Origin: CAZPBN01 sp964584935
GTDB lineage: Bacteria > Acidobacteriota > Aminicenantia > Aminicenantales > Aminicenantaceae
Direction: 5' to 3'
DNA: 64,000 bases
Assembly (NCBI GenBank): GCA_964584935.1
Contig: CAZPBN010000014.1
Coordinates: forward strand, 25,412 to 89,411
The translations under genes were made by a program, and so were the position numbers. The notes beneath the pieces were generated by a model. The model made no database searches, was not told where the DNA came from, and saw only the letters and a list, made by a program, of their open reading frames with translations. Shown piece after piece: positions 49,732 to 58,845 of the stretch (its first letter is position 1; every line of letters starts with the position of its first letter).

Positions 49732-50670
49732 TTAAATGGGATATCCTTTAACTAAAAAACTTTGGGGAATAATTTCAAATGTTGCGGGTAATTTCCCTAT
49801 TTGTTCTCCGTCTATATCGAGAAGAATTTTTTCTGGAGGATCTGTCAAATAAACCTCGATTTTCCTTCCCCTATGAAGGGATATATTGGGATGAGAAAGA
49901 TGGATTCCTGAATATATTTTCCAGGCATTTGAAAAAAATCTAACAAGTTTCATGGATTTAATCAGCACAACGTCAAACAATCCGTCATTGAGTCTGGCTC
50001 CGGGAGCGATTTTCATTCCTTTTCCAAATATTTTTCCGTTGGAGATAGCTCCCATTAAATACTCATCATCAGGAAACTCTTTATCATCGATCTTTATTCC
50101 TAATGTCTTGTTTTTGTAAGAAAGAATAGTGGATAACATACATTTTAAGTACGAAGATGTTTTTCGTTTCATGCGCCTCTCATTGACTTTTTTGACAACT
50201 TCACCCCCAAATCCAAAATCGGCAACATTGAGAAAATATCTCATTTGTTCCCTTCCATCTTCGGTTGAAAATTTGACTTTTCCGATATCTATCAATGAAT
50301 TAGGCGCATTTGCCAAGACCTTCATTGTATTTTTTAATTTAAATGGAATATTGAGGCTTTTTATAAAGTCGCATCCTGTTCCTGAGGGGACAATTCCCAT
50401 AACGGTTTCAGGATTGATGATCTTTGTATTTTCATAAAAACCATTGGCTATCTCATTCATTGTTCCATCCCCGCCTACTCCAATGATTAAATCAAAACCT
50501 TTTTTAATGGCTTCTCTTGATATTTCAGCTGCATGGAAGGGCTTTTCAGTAAATTCGTACTTGAATTCTTTAAAAAAGCTTTTTAAGGCTTCCTTGATTT
50601 CATTCCATCTTGTTTTTGTTCGGCCTTTATTGGATTCAGGATTGACAATGACTTGGGTTTTAAGAAACAC
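49732..50670 (-). CDS. YegS/BmrU-type lipid (diacylglycerol) kinase
   Basis: A 312-residue kinase with the catalytic motif LIIGVGGDGTMNEIANGFYE (about 60-80), the start QVIVNPESNKGRTKTRW, VPSGTGCDFIKSLNI, GGEVVKKVNERR and a C-terminal ARLNDGLFDVVLIKS, LDIDGEQIGKLP segment. It phosphorylates diacylglycerol or a related lipid at the membrane surface. Start overlaps the end of the next upstream gene by 11 bp, so they are coupled. Confidence 0.9.
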   Translation of the reverse strand: MFLKTQVIVNPESNKGRTKTRWNEIKEALKSFFKEFKYEFTEKPFHAAEISREAIKKGFDLIIGVGGDGTMNEIANGFYENTKIINPETVMGIVPSGTGCDFIKSLNIPFKLKNTMKVLANAPNSLIDIGKVKFSTEDGREQMRYFLNVADFGFGGEVVKKVNERRMKRKTSSYLKCMLSTILSYKNKTLGIKIDDKEFPDDEYLMGAISNGKIFGKGMKIAPGARLNDGLFDVVLIKSMKLVRFFSNAWKIYSGIHLSHPNISLHRGRKIEVYLTDPPEKILLDIDGEQIGKLPATFEIIPQSFLVKGYPI

Positions 50671-51157
50671 CAGAGTCTCCTTCTGTATTTTCAGATTTCT
50701 TTTTTCCGAAAATAGAAATCCCGATGATTCCCCCTAAGGCTCCCAAAGCAGCAAAAACAACAAAAGCAAACAACAATCCCAACATAAACATTGGAATAGA
50801 AGTCTGAACATCTCCCTCTTGAAGATAATTATCCCATCCAGGCGGCATTTCATCCAGATATTGAGAAAATTTGTCCATAAAATTTTGCATTAATTTAAGA
50901 TTCAAGGAACGGAAAGGAATGTCTACGATAGTGTCAACTATGGTTGCTATAATCCCTGTGAAAACACCAACAATGGCTCCATCTCCTGCTGATAAAACAA
51001 CCGGAGAATCTTTCAAAAGCAAATAGGAAGCAAACATGGCTCCGCCGATAATCCATATGCAGCAAAAACAATTTATGATTGGAACGGCAGAAAGAATTCC
51101 TGCTGCGGATCCTCCGATTAGAGCCGGAATGAACATTCCAGGTTTTTGATTATTCAT
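50660..51157 (-). CDS. Small integral membrane protein, unknown
   Basis: A 165-residue protein with hydrophobic segments at about 8-24, 27-47, 55-75 and 122-150. A cysteine cluster NCFCCIWIIGG sits in the second segment. The soluble loop (about 80-120) contains MDKFSQYLDEMPPGWDNYL. Family not recognised; similar proteins with a central Cys-rich helix occur in Acidobacteria as predicted permease-like proteins. It overlaps the lipid kinase gene by 11 bp, implying a shared membrane role. Confidence 0.65.
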   Translation of the reverse strand: MNNQKPGMFIPALIGGSAAGILSAVPIINCFCCIWIIGGAMFASYLLLKDSPVVLSAGDGAIVGVFTGIIATIVDTIVDIPFRSLNLKLMQNFMDKFSQYLDEMPPGWDNYLQEGDVQTSIPMFMLGLLFAFVVFAALGALGGIIGISIFGKKKSENTEGDSGVS

Positions 51158-51231
51158 AACGTTCTCCTCAAAATGTTTTTTAATAATTTAATAAAATTTA
51201 TACCAATAATCAAATAATATCTATGGAATAT

Positions 51232-51702
51232 CTAATTTGATTGATTAATAATAGCCTCCGTTATCCCATAAATGAAATAAAAAGGAAGGATGATACCCCA
51301 AACCATACCAATTATCAATCGTATGATATTGCAACTATTCCATATATTCAGGATATTCCCAGCAGCATCCGTTAATATTGGAATAGAGAATATAAAAAAA
51401 TACATGCGTTTTGGGAGACGGAAGGAAGAAAATCCATTAATAAAGGGATAAATTATGGTTCCAAGTAAAAATCCTGTATATATCCCAAGACAGCGAGCAC
51501 AGACGGATAAAGGATAACCAAACGCGTAAAAAGACCTTGATTTGATTTGATGACATATGGGAGAAAAGATGGAATAAAACAGATGGCTATATTCAGAAGA
51601 ATGATTCTTCAAGAATGGAGCAAGAAAGACTAATGAAATCCAGAATATAATTCCCGTAAGAGTCAAAAAATAAACCGTACGTCTTACATTTTTGGTTTTC
51701 AT
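51232..51702 (-). CDS. DUF2085 membrane protein
   Basis: A 156-residue protein with about four membrane helices. The DUF2085 signature is clear: FSPICHQIKSRSFYAFGYPL then SVCARCLGIYTGF, conserved Cys-His and CxxC residues that could bind metal. Function unknown throughout the family. It lies 74 bp upstream of the small membrane protein gene in the same direction. Confidence 0.8.
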   Translation of the reverse strand: MKTKNVRRTVYFLTLTGIIFWISLVFLAPFLKNHSSEYSHLFYSIFSPICHQIKSRSFYAFGYPLSVCARCLGIYTGFLLGTIIYPFINGFSSFRLPKRMYFFIFSIPILTDAAGNILNIWNSCNIIRLIIGMVWGIILPFYFIYGITEAIINQSN

Positions 51703-51752
51703 ACAAGCAATAGGAAATTAAACATTTATCTTTAGAAATGTCAAATATAAAA

Positions 51753-51857
51753 ATCGTGAGACGTAAGAAGTGAGGAGAAAAATAAGGAATTGTGAGACGT
51801 AAGATGTAAGATGAAATATGATGAAATCGTAAGACGTCAGACGTAAGACGAGACATG
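51753..51857. repeat. Dispersed GTAAGACGTGAGAC-type repeat tract
   Basis: Several blocks of GTGAGACGTAAGA, GTAAGATGTAAGATG and GTAAGACGTCAGACGTAAG with spacers, upstream of the DUF2085 gene. Confidence 0.8.
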
Positions 51858-51950
51858 CGATAAACGCAATTAACGCAGTAAATGAAGCCCGTTGCATGGA
51901 TCAGGTCCTATATGCCGGGAAAAATTTCGGAACTTCAATTCTTTTTGTAT
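51858..51950. repeat. Spacer with a 21-bp sequence shared inverted with 36748-36768
   Basis: 51920-51940 is a perfect inverted match to 36748-36768. It is preceded by GAAGCCCGTTGCATGGATCA, again a GC-rich element found near such repeats in the window. Confidence 0.7.
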
Positions 51951-51979
51951 TTGACAGAATGATTCTCAAATTGTAAATT
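51951..51979 (+). promoter_or_regulatory. Possible promoter of the trypsin-like/TPR gene
   Basis: TTGACA (51951-51956), 17 bp, TAAATT (51974-51979). The ATG at 52030 follows with AGGAGG before it. Confidence 0.5.
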
Positions 51980-52029
51980 TTATATAACATGTTTATTAAT
52001 TATAATGAAATATAAACTAGGAGGATATA

Positions 52030-53847
52030 ATGAAGAAAATAATTGTCTCATTGATTTTCTTATTTCTAACTTTTTCTTTTATATGGGCTTTGCCTCAAGG
52101 TAGTATAAAGGCCGAAGAAAGTAAAGAATCGGTCATTTTTTTAGTTACCTATGATGAAGAGGATGCGAAAATTTCATCCGGCACTGGATTCATCATTAAA
52201 GATGATATCCTTGTCACCAATTATCATCTCGTGTGTGCTGCTGAAGATGTAGAAGGAATAGACCACACAGGGGACAGTGTGAAAATCAAGGGATTGATTT
52301 ATGCAGAGAAAGATTTTAATATCGCTGTCCTTAGAATCAGATCCCGTGCAGAACCCATAAAAATGGGAAACAGTGAGGAATTAAGAAAGGGAGATATTGT
52401 TTACGCCCTTGGGGGAGAGCAAACCGGAACTATAGTTATGTCTGATGGCAGGGTAGAAAACATTGCTCAATACTCTGAAAATTATAATGTTATCGATACT
52501 TCATTACCGATGCAAAGCACTTTTAGCGGTGCTCCGATTGTTAATAACGAAGGAGAATTAGTGGCAATCATAATTAATCCTGAATTGAGAGCGGATTTTG
52601 CCATAACTTCAAATATTCTGGATAAAATACCTACAGAAGGAGATTCCACAAAATTTAAGAAATTGGAAGCAGAAGATTATCTGGACACGAAGAAAGCTGC
52701 TTTTTTCATGGGAAAGAGCTTAGCCATACTCGATAAAAGAGCCAAGGCTCCTAAATTTTTAAGAACAGTCATAAATAAAGATCCGGATAACAAAGAAGCC
52801 CATTTGCTCTTGTCATCCATTTATGTGAGTCAGAGAGATTATCGGGCGGCGTCTTCAAGTTATAAAAAGGTCATCGAATTAGATCCCAATAATTATAAAG
52901 CCCATTATGAATTGGGAATGGTTCTTGTCAAGATGCGCAACTTTGAAGAGGCTCTTGAATATCTAAGAGATGTCACCCGGCTCGATCCGGATAACAAAGA
53001 GGTATATAATTTAATCGGAACATCTCACCAGGAATTGGAACAATATGATCAAGCCATTAATGCATTCAATAAATACTTAGAGTCAGAGCCAGAATCCCCA
53101 AAAGATACCTATCTTAGACTGGCTACATGCTACTTGGAAGTCAACAATCCAGAGGGTGCTGTTGAAGCCTACAAAGGAGTTTTAGAAGAAAATCCGGATG
53201 ATATAAGAATCAACTACAAATTAGCAGATGCCTATAGAGAAGCCAAACTCTATGACGAAGCAGCAGAAGTATATAAAAAGCTGGCACAATTATCACCTGA
53301 AGATGCCGATAATTACTACAGTATGATTTTAAAGATGTATGATATGGCAGGTCAAACTGAAAAAGGGATTGAAGCTGCCAAATTGTTGATAGAGAACAAC
53401 CCCCAAAATGAAAAAGGTCCTTATAACCTTGGTTTCCTCTATATGAAAATCAATGAGTATGATAAAGCCGCTGAAGCGTTCAAACAAGCGATAGCTATAA
53501 AACCTGATTTCAAATCTGCCTATTCTAACCTGGGTGTTTGTTATAATAAACAGAAGAAATATGGTAGTGCTGTTAAAATATATGAGAAAATAGTGGATAT
53601 GGATCCGAATGATGACGAAGCATGGTTTAATCTGGGAATCAATTATATGCGTATGAAAGATTTTTTTGCAGCCGAAGAACCTTTAAAAACAGCGGCCAAA
53701 CTCAACCCAAATAATGCCTATGTCCTTTATAATTTGACAATTGTTTATTTAAATTTAAATGATCGAAAAAATGCCAGTTATACCTTTAAAAAATTATTGG
53801 AAATGAATCCCAATCTTGCCGAAAAATTGAGAAAGTATTTTAAGTAA
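52030..53847 (+). CDS. Exported trypsin-like domain protein with TPR repeats
   Basis: A 605-residue protein. Signal peptide 1-20 (MKKIIVSLIFLFLTFSFIWA). Residues about 30-205 form a DegP-like trypsin fold: GTGFIIKDDILVTNYHLV (catalytic His H66), FNIAVLRI where the usual Asp is N97, and STFSGAPIVNNEGELVAI (Ser S166). From about 225 to 600 are roughly ten TPR repeats such as NYKAHYELGMVLVKMRNFEE and AYSNLGVCYNKQKKYGSAVK. The Asp-to-Asn change suggests weak or no protease activity, so it may work as a scaffold; D95 nearby might substitute. No PDZ domain. Confidence 0.82.
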   Translation: MKKIIVSLIFLFLTFSFIWALPQGSIKAEESKESVIFLVTYDEEDAKISSGTGFIIKDDILVTNYHLVCAAEDVEGIDHTGDSVKIKGLIYAEKDFNIAVLRIRSRAEPIKMGNSEELRKGDIVYALGGEQTGTIVMSDGRVENIAQYSENYNVIDTSLPMQSTFSGAPIVNNEGELVAIIINPELRADFAITSNILDKIPTEGDSTKFKKLEAEDYLDTKKAAFFMGKSLAILDKRAKAPKFLRTVINKDPDNKEAHLLLSSIYVSQRDYRAASSSYKKVIELDPNNYKAHYELGMVLVKMRNFEEALEYLRDVTRLDPDNKEVYNLIGTSHQELEQYDQAINAFNKYLESEPESPKDTYLRLATCYLEVNNPEGAVEAYKGVLEENPDDIRINYKLADAYREAKLYDEAAEVYKKLAQLSPEDADNYYSMILKMYDMAGQTEKGIEAAKLLIENNPQNEKGPYNLGFLYMKINEYDKAAEAFKQAIAIKPDFKSAYSNLGVCYNKQKKYGSAVKIYEKIVDMDPNDDEAWFNLGINYMRMKDFFAAEEPLKTAAKLNPNNAYVLYNLTIVYLNLNDRKNASYTFKKLLEMNPNLAEKLRKYFK

Positions 53848-54097
53848 TCGTAAGACGTGAGAAGTGAGACGTCAGACGTAAGACGTGAGATGCAAGAGAA
53901 TATATCGTAAGACGTGAGACGTAAGACGTGAGACGAAAATCAATGGAATAATGGTGAGAGGTGAGACGCCAGACGGAAGAAGTGAAACATAATTATTGTG
54001 TCGGGCCCGGTCCCCGAACGGGCCGCATAGGTTTAGATTGCCCGTTCAAGGCGGGCAATGACATAAAGAATTGTGAGACGTGAGAAGTAAGACGTGA
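53848..54097. repeat. Dispersed GTAAGACGTGAGAC-type repeat tracts with a GC-rich palindrome
   Basis: Tracts at about 53848-53975 and 54072-54097 repeat GTAAGACGTGAGACG in many variants directly after the TPR gene stop. Between them GGGCCCGGTCCCCGAACGGG and TGCCCGTTCAAGGCGGGCA form a GC-rich structure. There is no gene in this 299-bp gap. Confidence 0.85.
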
Positions 54098-54146
54098 GAT
54101 AAAAAATATAATAGGGTGGGATCCTATAGGATAATTAAGGAATCTT

Positions 54147-55415
54147 TTGGAAACAGTTAGTTCAGATATAATATATCTTGCCGTTCTCTTAGCAATCTTT
54201 CTTTTTTTGTCTGGTTGTTTTTCAGCGACCGAAACTGGATTTTTCTCTTTAGATCGAATTGAGCGACGTCAATTTTTGGAGGATAAGTCCAAGAAGTCCA
54301 GACTGATAAGCTGGCATTTAAAACACCCACGTGAATTTCTCTCAATGATTCTGTTTGGCAATACTCTTGTTAATGTAGCCACATCAGCCACGGCAGTAAT
54401 ATTATTCGCCAAATTAATAGTATCCCATAATCTTATTGTTGCTATTGCTGTTGATGTGCTTCTTGTCCTCATAATAGGCGAAATACTTCCAAAGACGATC
54501 GCTATCAGCAATGCCAGAAAGCTCACCACCGCGGTTATCCAACCGATGCATATTTTTGCAAAAGTATCCCGCCCTTTGGTTTCCATATTTGATTATCTAT
54601 CCGGTGCTATCTTGAAAATGATTAAAGTTCCCGAAAAATTTAATGATGTGCTGAATTCTACTGAGCTGGAGATGTTGATCAATGAAGCAAACAAAAATGA
54701 AATGATAACCCCCCAGGAACGTCAATTGGCTAGAAATATATTTCGGTTTTCAAAAACAACAGCTGAAAAAATAATGACTCCTAGAGTGAATATCAAGGCA
54801 GCTCCTATAAATATCACTCCTGATGAATTGAAACATATTATGATTGAAGCAAGGCACTCCCGGATTCCCGTTTATGAAGAAAGGCTGGATAATATAGCTG
54901 GATTCATCAATACCAAGGAGTTTTTTCTTAATCCGGGCAAACCAATTCGTGAAATGATCAATCCTGTGTGTGTATTCCCTGAAAGTGCCAAAATACATCA
55001 TATTTTTCATCACATGAAAATCAATCGATTCAATATGGCTGTTATTGTGGACGAATTTGGTGCGACTTCAGGAATTTTAACCATAGAAGATATTGTGGAA
55101 GAAATAGTTGGGGAAATTTATGACGAGTATGAAAAAGCTGAAAGCATAATCAAATGTATTGGTAAAAATGAATGGATTGTCATTTGCAGTGCTCCGGTGG
55201 AACTTGTTAATGAAACCTGCCATCTTTCTATTCAAGGCGGAGAACATTTGAATCTCAATGGATATCTTTGTAATGAGTTCGGAAGAATTCCTGTTTCAGG
55301 TGAAAAGCTGGAAAAAAACGGTTTGATTTTTGAAATCATAGAATCAAAGAAGAAAAAAATTATCAGTTGCCGAATCAAAAAAAAGAATCATAGGGGAGCT
55401 GAAAAAAATGATTGA
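54147..55415 (+). CDS. CNNM/CorC-family membrane protein (DUF21-CBS-CorC_HlyC), copy 1
   Basis: A 422-residue hemolysin-C-like protein. The DUF21 domain has three to four helices (ILYLAVLLAIFLFLSGCFSA, with SATETGFFSLDR). Two CBS motifs follow (IMTPRVNIKAAPIN, SRIPVYEERLDNIAGFI, VIVDEFGATSGILTIEDIV) and a CorC_HlyC domain ends it. Such proteins are linked to magnesium/cobalt export or divalent ion balance. The TTG start has AAGGA 5 nt before it. It overlaps its paralogue by 8 bp. Confidence 0.88.
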   Translation: METVSSDIIYLAVLLAIFLFLSGCFSATETGFFSLDRIERRQFLEDKSKKSRLISWHLKHPREFLSMILFGNTLVNVATSATAVILFAKLIVSHNLIVAIAVDVLLVLIIGEILPKTIAISNARKLTTAVIQPMHIFAKVSRPLVSIFDYLSGAILKMIKVPEKFNDVLNSTELEMLINEANKNEMITPQERQLARNIFRFSKTTAEKIMTPRVNIKAAPINITPDELKHIMIEARHSRIPVYEERLDNIAGFINTKEFFLNPGKPIREMINPVCVFPESAKIHHIFHHMKINRFNMAVIVDEFGATSGILTIEDIVEEIVGEIYDEYEKAESIIKCIGKNEWIVICSAPVELVNETCHLSIQGGEHLNLNGYLCNEFGRIPVSGEKLEKNGLIFEIIESKKKKIISCRIKKKNHRGAEKND

Positions 55416-56634
55416 TTTCATTTTGCTCATTATTTGTATTATAGGAAGTGGATTTGCCTCTGGTTCTGAAACAGCTCTCGTGTCAGCAAGCAGGACTCGT
55501 ATTCAACATCTTGCATCAGAAGGTCAAAAAAGTGCTAACAATGCTCTTGATATTATAAAACAGAAAGAGAAAATCCTGGCAGTTACACTTGTTGTCACCA
55601 ATATTTTTAATATTTCAGGAGGAGCTATTGCCACCATGATTTTCACCCGCAGAATTGGTACCTTTGGACCTATCATAGCCACCATCATAATGACATCTAT
55701 ACTGCTGGTGCTCAGTGAGATTGTTCCTAAAACTTACTTTTTCCACTATTCTAACAAGATATTGATTAAAACAAGTAAATTTTGGAAATATGTGTCTTTG
55801 ATTTTTATTCCCATAACCTATCCAGTTGTTTTATTAAAAAAAATAATGCATAGAATACTGAAAAGTCCTGATAAGAGTGATTATTCTGTGACCCGGGATG
55901 AAATAAAATTGATTATAAAGGAATCTGCGGAAGGTGGAACAATATGGAAACAGCAGCATGAAATGCTGGAGTCAGCTTTGAATTACATTCAAACAAAAGC
56001 CAGAGAAGTCATGCTTCCTATTTCAGAAGTAGCCCTCATTCCCGAAGTGGCAACCGTAGAAGAATTTCTATCGGTTGTACGGGAACAAGGACATACACGA
56101 ATTCCAGTTTATAGAGAACGGGTTGACAGGATTATCGGACTGGTTAACGTATTCGATATTTTTTTTGATAAGCATAAAAAAAAGCATATCCATTCTTACA
56201 CAAGAAAAGCAAAATTAGTGCCTGAAACTAAGAGGGTGAATCAGCTTTTTATTGAGATGCAAAAAGAATATGAAAGCCTTGCCATAGTGGTGAATGAATT
56301 TGGTGCTTGTATAGGGATAATCACTATTGAAGATATTATTGAAGAAATTTTTGGTGAACTTGTGGATGAACATGAAGAACCAACCTTCGATATTCAAAAA
56401 AAAGAAGGAGACAGGTATATAGTTGACGGACGAACAGATATCGATAATTTAAAACAAAAAACAGGAATTTCGTTCAAGAAAAGGGGATTTGAAACCGTAG
56501 GGGGTTATGTGCTTTACAAGCTAGGAAGGATTCCTCAAAGGGAGGAAACATTTACTGATGGTGATCTGGAAGTGAAAATTTTAGAAGCTGATTTATACAG
56601 GGTTAAATCCGTAGAATTGCGGAAAAAAGAATAA
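55408..56634 (+). CDS. CNNM/CorC-family membrane protein, copy 2
   Basis: A 408-residue paralogue of the preceding protein. DUF21 with SGSETALVSASRTRIQHLAS, CBS pair with VMLPISEVALIPEV, HTRIPVYRERVDRIIGLVNV and IVVNEFGACIGIITIEDIIE, then CorC_HlyC with YIVDGRTDIDNLKQ and GFETVGGYVLYKLGRIP. The first copy lacks the clean GGYV.. motif, so the two probably form a heteromer. It starts 8 bp inside copy 1 and ends at a strong terminator. Confidence 0.9.
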   Translation: MIDFILLIICIIGSGFASGSETALVSASRTRIQHLASEGQKSANNALDIIKQKEKILAVTLVVTNIFNISGGAIATMIFTRRIGTFGPIIATIIMTSILLVLSEIVPKTYFFHYSNKILIKTSKFWKYVSLIFIPITYPVVLLKKIMHRILKSPDKSDYSVTRDEIKLIIKESAEGGTIWKQQHEMLESALNYIQTKAREVMLPISEVALIPEVATVEEFLSVVREQGHTRIPVYRERVDRIIGLVNVFDIFFDKHKKKHIHSYTRKAKLVPETKRVNQLFIEMQKEYESLAIVVNEFGACIGIITIEDIIEEIFGELVDEHEEPTFDIQKKEGDRYIVDGRTDIDNLKQKTGISFKKRGFETVGGYVLYKLGRIPQREETFTDGDLEVKILEADLYRVKSVELRKKE

Positions 56635-56637
56635 CAA

Positions 56638-56680
56638 AAGGGGTCATGTCTTGAATCAAGACTTGATCCCTTCTTTTCTT
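56638..56680 (+). terminator. Rho-independent terminator after the CNNM pair
   Basis: AAGGGGTCATGTCTTG (56638-56653) pairs with CAAGACTTGATCCCTT (56657-56672) with one mismatch and one G-T pair, then CTTTTCTTTT. Confidence 0.85.
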
Positions 56681-56807
56681 TTCGTTATAGAGCCTCAGAA
56701 AAATTGACAAAAAGATATATTTTATGTTAATTTACAGTTTAACGACAACCTTCAGATATTTTTCTCCTAAATAACTTGAATGATTCCTTAGCTTTTATAA
56801 TAAATAC

Positions 56808-56892
56808 GGGCAGGTGGCGAAATTGGCATACGCGCTAGGCTTAGGACCTAGTTCCTGGTGAAGGAGTGCGGGTTCGAGTCCCGCTCTGCCCA
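56808..56892 (+). tRNA. tRNA-Leu (TAG anticodon)
   Basis: An 85-nt class II tRNA. Acceptor GGGCAGG pairs with TCTGCCC; anticodon stem CTAGG/CCTAG with loop CTTAGGA gives TAG; the long variable arm is TTCCTGGTGAAGGA-like; the T-arm is GCGGGTTCGAGTCCCGC. Discriminator A; CCA is not encoded (ATAA follows), unlike tRNA-Asn. It lies 36 bp before tig. Confidence 0.96.
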
Positions 56893-56928
56893 TAATTCAA
56901 TCATTGGAGAAGAAAGGATATAAATAAA

Positions 56929-58188
56929 GTGGAAAGCAAAATAAAAGATTTACACGGATGTAAAAAAGAGATTGAACTTGAAATCCCAAGAGATAAAGTT
57001 TTGCAGGAACAAGAAAAAATAGTGAATCAGTATAAATCAAGCTCCAAAATTCCCGGATTCCGACAAGGAAAGGCCCCCGTTAATTTAATAAAAAGAAAAT
57101 TTGAGAATGATATCAAAGAATCTTTATTAAATACTCTCATTCCTGAGGCGTTGAACAAAGAAATCAGAAAGAATAATTTAAACCTTATAAGCAATCCGGT
57201 TATCAATGAGCTTGATTATAAAGAGAATCAACCGATTCGTTTTAAAGCCCAATTTGAAACCTGGCCGGAATTCGAGCTTCCTGAATATAAAAACATTAAA
57301 GTGAAAAAAATCGAGACAAGTGTGACGGACGAGGAAATTGAAAATGCCTTAAAAGATCTTCAAGAAAGGAATGCTGAATATATTCCTGCTGAGGAAAGAG
57401 AAATCGTTGAAGGGGATTATGCGGTTATCGAATTAAAGGAAAAAGAACCGAAATCAAATAAAAATAAGAATCCCGAAAGAGTTTTAGTTGAAGCAGGCCA
57501 TTCTAAAAATGCAAAAGAACTCAATCAAAATCTGATTGGTTCGAAACCAGGAGATGAAAAAAGTTTTATTGTTGATTATGAAAAAGATCCGGCAAATCAG
57601 AAGGATGCCGGAAAAAAGGGTGAATATGAAATGAAGGTCATTTCCCTTAAATCAAAAAAGATTCCAGAAATCAACGATGAATTTGCTAAAGGAGCGGGAG
57701 GTTATAAAAACTTACAGGAGCTAAGGGAGAAAATAAAAGATAGTTTACAAAAAATGAAAGATAATTCCAACCGGAATGCCATGGCGGAGCAAATCATTAA
57801 AACAATTTCTAGCAAAGTCAATATCGAACTTCCTGAAAGTTTGGTAAAAAAGGAATCGGCAGAAATTTCAAAAAATCTTCTTTCATCCCAGCAAGGAAGT
57901 AAATTCAACAAAGGAAATATGGATCAATTAAAACTGGAAGCTCAAAATAAAGCTAAAGAAAATATAAAGAATCACTTGATATTAAGTAAAATAGCAGAGC
58001 AAGAAAAAATAAATGCATCTGAGAGTGATGTGAGAAAAGAACTGGAAATGATTGCCAAAGCAAACAATCTTTCTTTGAGTGATGTCAAGGATAATATAAA
58101 TAAGGAAGGGAGGATGGAGAATTTAAGAAATAACGTGCTTTTGAAAAAGACAGTTGACTTTTTGTTAGAAAGCGCTATAATAAATTGA
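56929..58188 (+). CDS. tig: Trigger factor (ribosome-bound chaperone/PPIase)
   Basis: A 419-residue chaperone. The ribosome-binding tail has SSKIPGFRQGKAPVNLIKRK (the GFRxGK signature, about 36-55). The PPIase part (about 150-235) is shortened and lysine-rich (EPKSNKNKNPERVLVEAGHS), and its catalytic pocket may be altered. The C-terminal helical arm ends LLKKTVDFLLESAIIN. GTG start with AAAGGA 10 nt upstream. It leads the tig-clpP-clpX-lon series, the standard order. Confidence 0.93.
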   Translation: MESKIKDLHGCKKEIELEIPRDKVLQEQEKIVNQYKSSSKIPGFRQGKAPVNLIKRKFENDIKESLLNTLIPEALNKEIRKNNLNLISNPVINELDYKENQPIRFKAQFETWPEFELPEYKNIKVKKIETSVTDEEIENALKDLQERNAEYIPAEEREIVEGDYAVIELKEKEPKSNKNKNPERVLVEAGHSKNAKELNQNLIGSKPGDEKSFIVDYEKDPANQKDAGKKGEYEMKVISLKSKKIPEINDEFAKGAGGYKNLQELREKIKDSLQKMKDNSNRNAMAEQIIKTISSKVNIELPESLVKKESAEISKNLLSSQQGSKFNKGNMDQLKLEAQNKAKENIKNHLILSKIAEQEKINASESDVRKELEMIAKANNLSLSDVKDNINKEGRMENLRNNVLLKKTVDFLLESAIIN

Positions 58189-58198
58189 TAGCATATCT

Positions 58199-58792
58199 AT
58201 GACTTTAATTCCCTTTATTGTAGATCAAAATGGAAGAAATGAACGGGCTTATGATATATACTCTCGGCTACTTAAAGACAATATTATATTTATTGGAAAC
58301 AGTATAAATGATGAAATGGCAAATTCTATTATTGCCCAACTGTTATATCTTGATGCTGAAAATTCTAAAAAGGATATATCCCTCTATATAAATTCTCCAG
58401 GAGGAAGCATTACAGCAGGATTGGCTGTATATGATACAATGCAATATATAAATGCTGAGATTTCAACAATATGTGTAGGACAGGCTGCCAGTATGGCTGC
58501 CGTTTTGCTTTCAGCAGGATATCCTGGAAAAAGGTATTCTCTTCCAAATTCTCGAATTATCCTTCATCAGCCAGTAGGAGGATATCAAGGGCAAGCATCT
58601 GATATTGCCATTCAAGCTAAAGAAATACTAAGAATGAGAGAAAATATTAATAAAATTCTTATGAAACACACAAATCAGCCAAAGGAAAAAATATTAGCTG
58701 ATATAGAGAGAGATTTTATAATGAATCCGGAGCAAGCAATTGAATATGGAATCATAGATTCTTTAATATTATCTAGAGTTCAATCACAGTAA
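58199..58792 (+). CDS. clpP: ATP-dependent Clp protease proteolytic subunit
   Basis: A 197-residue serine protease subunit. The catalytic triad is S98 (GQAASMAAVLL), H123 (RIILHQPVGG) and D172 (ERDFIMNPEQA), matching E. coli positions. IPFIVDQNGRNERAYDIYSR marks the N-terminus. It forms tetradecamers with ClpX encoded 53 bp downstream. Start lies 10 bp after tig. Confidence 0.97.
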   Translation: MTLIPFIVDQNGRNERAYDIYSRLLKDNIIFIGNSINDEMANSIIAQLLYLDAENSKKDISLYINSPGGSITAGLAVYDTMQYINAEISTICVGQAASMAAVLLSAGYPGKRYSLPNSRIILHQPVGGYQGQASDIAIQAKEILRMRENINKILMKHTNQPKEKILADIERDFIMNPEQAIEYGIIDSLILSRVQSQ

Positions 58793-58845
58793 CATATTTC
58801 TTTGGATTGGACTTCCAATAGTTATGACATTAACCGAAATCGAAA

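Noticed and set aside
56705..56735. TTGACA upstream of tRNA-Leu as a promoter
   Set aside because: No -10 box at acceptable spacing could be found; the closest candidates are 14 bp or less away.
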